Shown: piece by piece, positions 56,191 through 64,000 of the stretch | Position numbering within the stretch: position 1 is the first letter of the stretch | Layout of the letters: each line of letters starts with the position of its first letter | Origin: Amaurobius ferox | Taxonomy: Eukaryota > Arthropoda > Arachnida > Araneae > Amaurobiidae | DNA: 64,000 bases | Assembly: GCA_951213105.1 (NCBI GenBank) | Contig: OX578152.1 | Location: forward strand, 74,577,180-74,641,179 | Direction of reading: 5' to 3' | Notes under the pieces: model-generated | What the model was told of the DNA's origin: nothing | Databases searched by the model: none | What the model saw: only the letters and a program-made list of their open reading frames with translations | Program-made: the position numbers and the translations under genes

Positions 56191-57361
56191 ACTAGTAGAT
56201 TATAAATGAAATATATCTATTTCAGTTTTGTACCCAAATTACTTTTTTAAAATTATTTCATGTAATTGCTTTAAAAATTTCGTTTTCCAAGTTGGCAATA
56301 GCTTAGTGAAGCCGATGAATAACACATTCAGCTAATTTGTGATAATATAAGCTATTTTAATACTTTTTATATCCATACCGGAGCTTAAATTTTTACCACG
56401 TTGACTGTATACTACCATCATTGTTCCTAGAATTATCAATGTTTCCATGGGAAATAATGCTGTAAATATTTAAAATTCAACATCTACGAGTTACTTTTAT
56501 TATTATAAAAAGTAATTATTATTAAAGATAAAAAGCAAATTAAAATTCAATTACAGCGATAACTCTCAAAGGCATAAATAAGCAAGGCACTAAAATCAAT
56601 AAAAAAAAAACACTTCAAAAACATACATATAAAATAAATTAACATAAAATTACTCTACCAACACTATAAATCAAACACTAAAAAAACACCAACGACGAAA
56701 TACAAAATCACAGCAGTAAAATTACTACAGAATACAAATAGAATACAATACAGAATACAAAGATTTCAACATTTATATGAAGCAATTAAGTTAAAAGTGA
56801 GTATGGGAATATTAACTTTTATGTATTAACTGCGATATTCAAGCAGCATTTCTAAAAAGATCTGTGCCGACAAATGGAAACAGCAATTAAATCTCTTCGA
56901 TAAGTTAGTTGTGATAAGTGTAAAAATATCACTCAAAGAATTAGAAAGCGCCTCAAATACATTTTGAAGTACATTAATAAGGATTAATTAATTTTTTTCC
57001 CTTTTCAAATATAATTAAGTGAATATTACTCATGACGGTTCCAGTTGGCAGTGAAAGAGAACTGAAAAGAAAAGTTTTATTAAGCCGATTAATGTGAAAT
57101 GAAAGAATTTCTCACATTTTCTAGTATTTAAAGACAGAACAGAGAAATTCTCGGTGGAATTGAGAAGCATTTGTATTATTTCTGGATAATGGAACAGGTG
57201 AAAAATCACTAGTATGAATGGTGTATAATGTGTAATGTCTCCCTAGTATATATATCCTTGAATAAGTCCACACTTGGATCAATGTAAAGATTATTTATTA
57301 AAAAAATAACTATGAATAAAATGAAAGTATAATAATTACTCTAATAGAACAGAAGAACTTT
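56191..57361. other. Unassigned AT-rich stretch
   Basis: About 1.2 kb with no gene, RNA or repeat that I recognise. ATACAAATAGAATACAATACAGAATACAAAG at 56730-56762 is a small local repeat of GAATACAA. Confidence 0.4.
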
Positions 57362-57394
57362 AACACACATACACATATACACACACACATATAT

Positions 57395-57425
<31 letters not shown>
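57362..57425. repeat. (CA)n/(TA)n microsatellite
   Basis: Alternating ACACAC and ATATAT blocks that bound the type-2 repeat on its left. Confidence 0.95.
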
Positions 57426-57985
57426 ACAGTTTGAAAATCCAATGGTAGAATAGAGAGAAGTTGTAACTCCAAAAACCCTGACTTTTCAATATGCCTATAT
57501 AATAAAAGGTAGTATTAAATAGAGAATCATTAAACAAATGGAAAATAAAATGCAAATTTCTAGTCATCAAGCTGTAGATAATCAAAAATATCAATGGAAT
57601 GGAATCGATAATTGAAAAATCAAATAAAATTCAAGCATTAAAGCTATGTACGTGGATAAGCACTAGGTCTAAATAAATGAATTGTTCACTTTTAAAAAAA
57701 CTCTTCTTTAAGTCCAAATAGTTAATCACAAAGAACACAAAATGTGTGTTTCTGATATTAGAGATGGATTATACCTATAAACACAAATAACTTGGACTAC
57801 ACACATAAAGATGTAAAAATTATAAAAGAAAAAAGAATACCTGAAAAAAACTGTACATATGTTCTAATCAGTGGAACCCAGAATGAAGAGACCAGTATTG
57901 ACAATCGCAAAGGATAAAAGTAGAGAACTACAGTTGCCAATCGTGAGAAATAAGTAACAATATACATATATATAAAAACATATAT
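57426..57985 (-). repeat. TA-bounded repeat, type 2, copy 2
   Basis: On the minus strand it ends CCATTGGATTTTCAAACTGT at the TA run, as does the plus-strand copy at 60180-60835. TTTCTCACGATTGGCAACTG near 57935 matches TTTCTCACGATTGGAAACAG near 60313. It is head to head with the RT copy that follows. Confidence 0.6.
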
Positions 57986-60174
<2,189 letters not shown>

Positions 60175-60179
60175 ATTAT

Positions 60180-60835
60180 ACTTAAAGTATCTCCTTAGTA
60201 TCTTATTTTAGCCAGATATCCACTTTCTCTTGAATAAGCATTACCATGTATTTACATGTTCTTACTGTTGAATATCGCCTTTTCTCGTCTTTTCGTAATA
60301 CTGTTATTTCTTTCTCACGATTGGAAACAGCAGTTCTCAACTTTTTATTTTTTGAGATTGGCAACATTGGATTCAACTCTGTATTCAAGGCTCCAATGGA
60401 TCAGACGTATGCAGTGTTTTTTCAGGTATTCTTGTTTCCTATTATTTTTCAAACTTTATGCATGTTGTCTAAGTTTTCAGTGAGATATAATCTATCACTG
60501 ACATCAGAAACATGCATTTTGTGGTTATTTTTTTAAAATAATTGGATTTGATAAAGAGTTTTATCGAAATGAACAATTCATTATTAGGCCTAGAGCTTTT
60601 CTAAGTGTAAAGCTTTCATGCTACGATTTTATTTGATTTTATTTTATTGATCCCTTTCCATTGATGTTTTTTATTTGTCTTCAGCTTAGTGACTAGAGGT
60701 ATGCATTTTATTTTCCTCTTGATTGATGACTCTCTGTTTGATACTTTTATTTGTAAGGCATTTTTTAATGTTGGGGTTTTTTGAGTTGAAACTTTTCTCT
60801 ATTCTTCCATTGGATTTTCAAACTTTTATTATATA
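60180..60835 (+). repeat. TA-bounded repeat, type 2, copy 3
   Basis: Plus-strand copy ending CTATTCTTCCATTGGATTTT then CAAACTTTTATTATATACA and (TA)n. It joins directly to the broken Tc1-type transposase at its left side. Confidence 0.6.
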
Positions 60836-60932
60836 CATATATATATATATATATACCTACATATATATATATATATGTATATATATATCTACATATATAT
60901 ATATATATCTACATATATATATATATATATAT
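60836..60932. repeat. (TA)n with TAC interruptions
   Basis: TA repeats interrupted by CTACA motifs. It forms the left border of the inverted-repeat module. Confidence 0.95.
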
Positions 60933-61462
60933 AAACTCAAAAGATAATAACCCTGAAAACCTTACGATCAAGATGAAAACAAGAACGAAAGGAAAACATA
61001 CGTGGTGATAGAGACAATTAAAAATTTTATGGTATTGGTGATTTAAATGTTTTTAAATTTATAATTCCGCTTTTATTGTATATATGTTTTTAATGTTTTA
61101 TATGTGCCGTGAAAGTATATATAAATGGTTTTTTAGAATTGTTGATTAGATTTATTAAATAATTTTCGAGTGACGGGGATTTGACTTTTCACTTCGAGAT
61201 TTTATACTTTGATAATTTGAAATTTGATACTTTTGACTTTTGGATCTTTCATGTTCATTATTCGTGGTCACAATGAGGCTAACTACGGATGCGTGCAGGC
61301 TTCCGGGAGTAGTGTCGCGACCACGCAGCCGGCTGGTAACCGGGACTTAAGTGAGGTCACAATCCCTCATTGGCCATTTTATTGCACCTAGCCCGTATGT
61401 TTTCCTTTCGTTTTTGTTTTCATCTTGATCGTAAGGTTTTCAGGGTTGTCTTTTGAGTTTAT
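60931..61462. repeat. 530 bp module with about 70 bp inverted repeats
   Basis: The left arm 60931-61002 starts ATAAACTCAAAAGATAATAA and includes CTTACGATCAAGATGAAAAC. Its complement lies at 61394-61462 with very few differences. The loop of about 390 bp contains a GC-richer part (61260-61390) with GTCACAATGAGG and GAGGTCACAATCCCTCATTG, which has a weaker relative at 63540-63760. The identity of the module is unknown. Confidence 0.8.
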
Positions 61463-62364
<902 letters not shown>

Positions 62365-63252
62365 AATTATCAACTCAGTGTATCAACTTTCACTCGATAA
62401 CATCCTAGAAAACATTCCCAATTATAGTGACTAACATACAGTTAAAAAATTATATATAATTCTTTAGTAATTATATAAATAAATAAAAATGAAAAATAAT
62501 AAGCTAAGTCAAAAACATTAGAAAAATCAAAAAATCGGAAAATAAGATGCATTAACATTATTGTTTTGAATTTTATTTTCGCAAAAAAATGTAACTTTTG
62601 TCAGTATTGAAACTACGATTTGAGCGCCCTTATAATGGTGTATAGTGGCATTCTCGTTTATCCAGTTTTCCTATGAATTACTTGTTTAGCAAGAATTTTC
62701 ATCTTTGATTCATATTCATATTCAGGATTGCATATTTGGGAAGTTAATATTCTGAATTGCTTGTCCGGTCTCCAGCTTAGACTCACTGGACGGGTCTTGG
62801 AGTATTACAGTGAACGTTCGTACTGCCTCCCTGGTAGAATATCGACTTGTTCATTCCGGTGCTTCTAGATTAAGCTGTTGAGGTTGATCGTGTATACACG
62901 TGGTGGAAGAAGAAGGGTTCATGCCGCATGGTGATACAAATTTTCTTAATGTATCCTATTTTCATTTTTTCAATTTTTGTTGCCTGTAGTCTGAGTTTAA
63001 GCATTTATAGTGATGTGCTATTGCTTAATCTGAAACAAGCATTTGTTTGGGTTAATTAGAATTAAATACTCAGACCTGAAGATGAATTTAGTTCTGATTA
63101 ATCATCGAATTTGGGACGGTGCTGTTCTTTTCTCTTATCGGCATTGTGGCCGTGAATTTGCTTCTATGGTGATGTTAATATTACTTGAATTGGTTTTTTT
63201 TTATTTTTATTTTTTTTTATTATTAAATAATTCTTATTATTACATATTTCAA

Positions 63253-63254
<2 letters not shown>
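62365..63254 (+). other. Probable 3' region of the third RT copy
   Basis: Contains GACTTGTTCATTCCGGTGCT (62846), equivalent to the TTCATTCCGGTG landmark in the other two copies, and CCTGAAGATGAATTTAG.. ATCATCGAATTTG (63076-63110), equivalent to their CCTGATGAGAATGCAATTTC block. It ends at (TA)n 63255. The 62600-62800 stretch is not assigned. Confidence 0.45.

Positions 63255-63290
<36 letters not shown>
63255..63290. repeat. (TA)n microsatellite
   Basis: About 36 bp of pure TA. Confidence 0.95.
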
Positions 63291-63293
<3 letters not shown>

Positions 63294-63884
63294 GACATTC
63301 CAAAAGAAACCAAATTTGCAACACTTTAGCAAAGGATTACATATCCAGAAACAAGAGTATAATATTAGAAGCATTAAGAAAGAATTACCCAGTTAATTTC
63401 CTGAAGAAATATTAAAATTCATTTTTCAACAATAAAAATTAAGCAAATTCATTCAAAAGGGATTTTACTAAATTGGGATAGTCTCTGCATATGACTTGAA
63501 GACTTGCACATGCGCATAGTTACTTATATAATAGGAGATTTTATGTTTCTTCATTTGTGCGTTTCTTGACTTCCATTCTCGGTGGTCTATTTCTCCATGT
63601 TTGGGTGCTTCTGACTAGGCACGTATGGGGGATCAACCTTTGCAATGCATTGGTTCCGTGAGCGTTTCCCCGGGCTGGAAACGCAGCTTTAAACGGGGTT
63701 GAGGAGTCGCAATCCTCCTCTGCCATTGTATGCATTGTATTTGGTTTCCCCTCCATTGAACTTTATCCTCTTTTTTGATTTCAATTGTATATTTACTTCG
63801 GATTAAAGAGCAGCATTTGCGCCTACTCCTTGGTAATATTAATTTACATCTTTGTGATTGCGTATTGCACTTGTTGTATATTGT
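63291..63884. other. Unassigned sequence related to the inverted-repeat module
   Basis: 63291-63540 is AT-rich with nothing recognised. 63540-63760 is GC-richer and shares an order of short blocks with 61260-61400 (GAGGAGTCGCAATCCTCCTC against GAGGTCACAATCCCTCATTG). Both contain a small hairpin around TCGCAATCC/TCACAATCC. Confidence 0.4.
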
Positions 63885-63904
63885 GTATATATATATATTT
63901 TTTT

Positions 63905-63975
<71 letters not shown>

Positions 63976-63989
63976 GTAAATATATGTAA
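63885..63989. repeat. (TA)n microsatellite
   Basis: TA repeats with TGTA interruptions that run to the end of the window. Confidence 0.95.
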
Positions 63990-64000
63990 AAATAGAAAGA

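Overview
The window looks like nuclear DNA of an arthropod, and an arachnid or similar chelicerate is plausible but not proven. It is very AT-rich and has long introns with consensus GT..AG splice sites. Transposable elements of nearly every eukaryotic class fill it, and microsatellites are plentiful. There are no operons, Shine-Dalgarno sites or bacterial genes. Many of the open frames it contains are chance frames inside repeats and are left out.

The only host gene I can support is the 3' end of a metallocarboxypeptidase (M14, carboxypeptidase A/B type). It has a penultimate exon at 7986-8070, an intron of about 5.2 kb, and a terminal exon at 13265-13446 followed by a poly(A) signal. Earlier exons must lie left of the window or beyond the repeat-filled first 8 kb. 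The intron holds a TA-flanked Tc1/mariner-type element, a hairpin-ended element, a possible solo LTR, a long-inverted-repeat MITE and a mariner remnant.

Left end (1-7525): a Tigger/pogo transposon cut by the window edge, with its catalytic aspartates present and one early stop; a large inverted pair of one repeat family ('AB repeat'); and a Helitron-type insertion of about 3.2 kb that splits an AB repeat exactly between an A and a T. Centre-left (14-24 kb): a hairpin pair, a 1.5 kb tandem duplication, tandem AB copies, hairpin-ended elements, and a diverged duplication carrying a small hAT MITE with a perfect 8 bp target duplication. Centre (25-42 kb): three copies of a tRNA-derived SINE, a 24 bp minisatellite, a decayed non-LTR retrotransposon with RT and RNase H remains, and a second tRNA-like repeat.

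From 42.65 to 48.2 kb there is a head-to-tail array of about 0.78 kb hairpin-ended units. This family ('hairpin-ended repeat', HER) is the most distinctive element in the window. Its 5' end, its 3' end and its 3' terminal hairpin carry matching sequence that changes together between subfamilies (CCCTGCA in one, CCTTATAT in the other), as expected for paired rolling-circle (Helitron/Helentron-like) ends.

The right end (52.5-64 kb) is a nest of reverse-transcriptase fragments, tentatively Penelope-like, each beginning in or beside TA-rich repeats close to the same RT motif. A truncated Tc1/Tc3-type transposase and a 530 bp inverted-repeat module also lie among long (TA)n arrays. The genes do not act together: the picture is one host gene in a dense, repeatedly nested graveyard of mobile elements.
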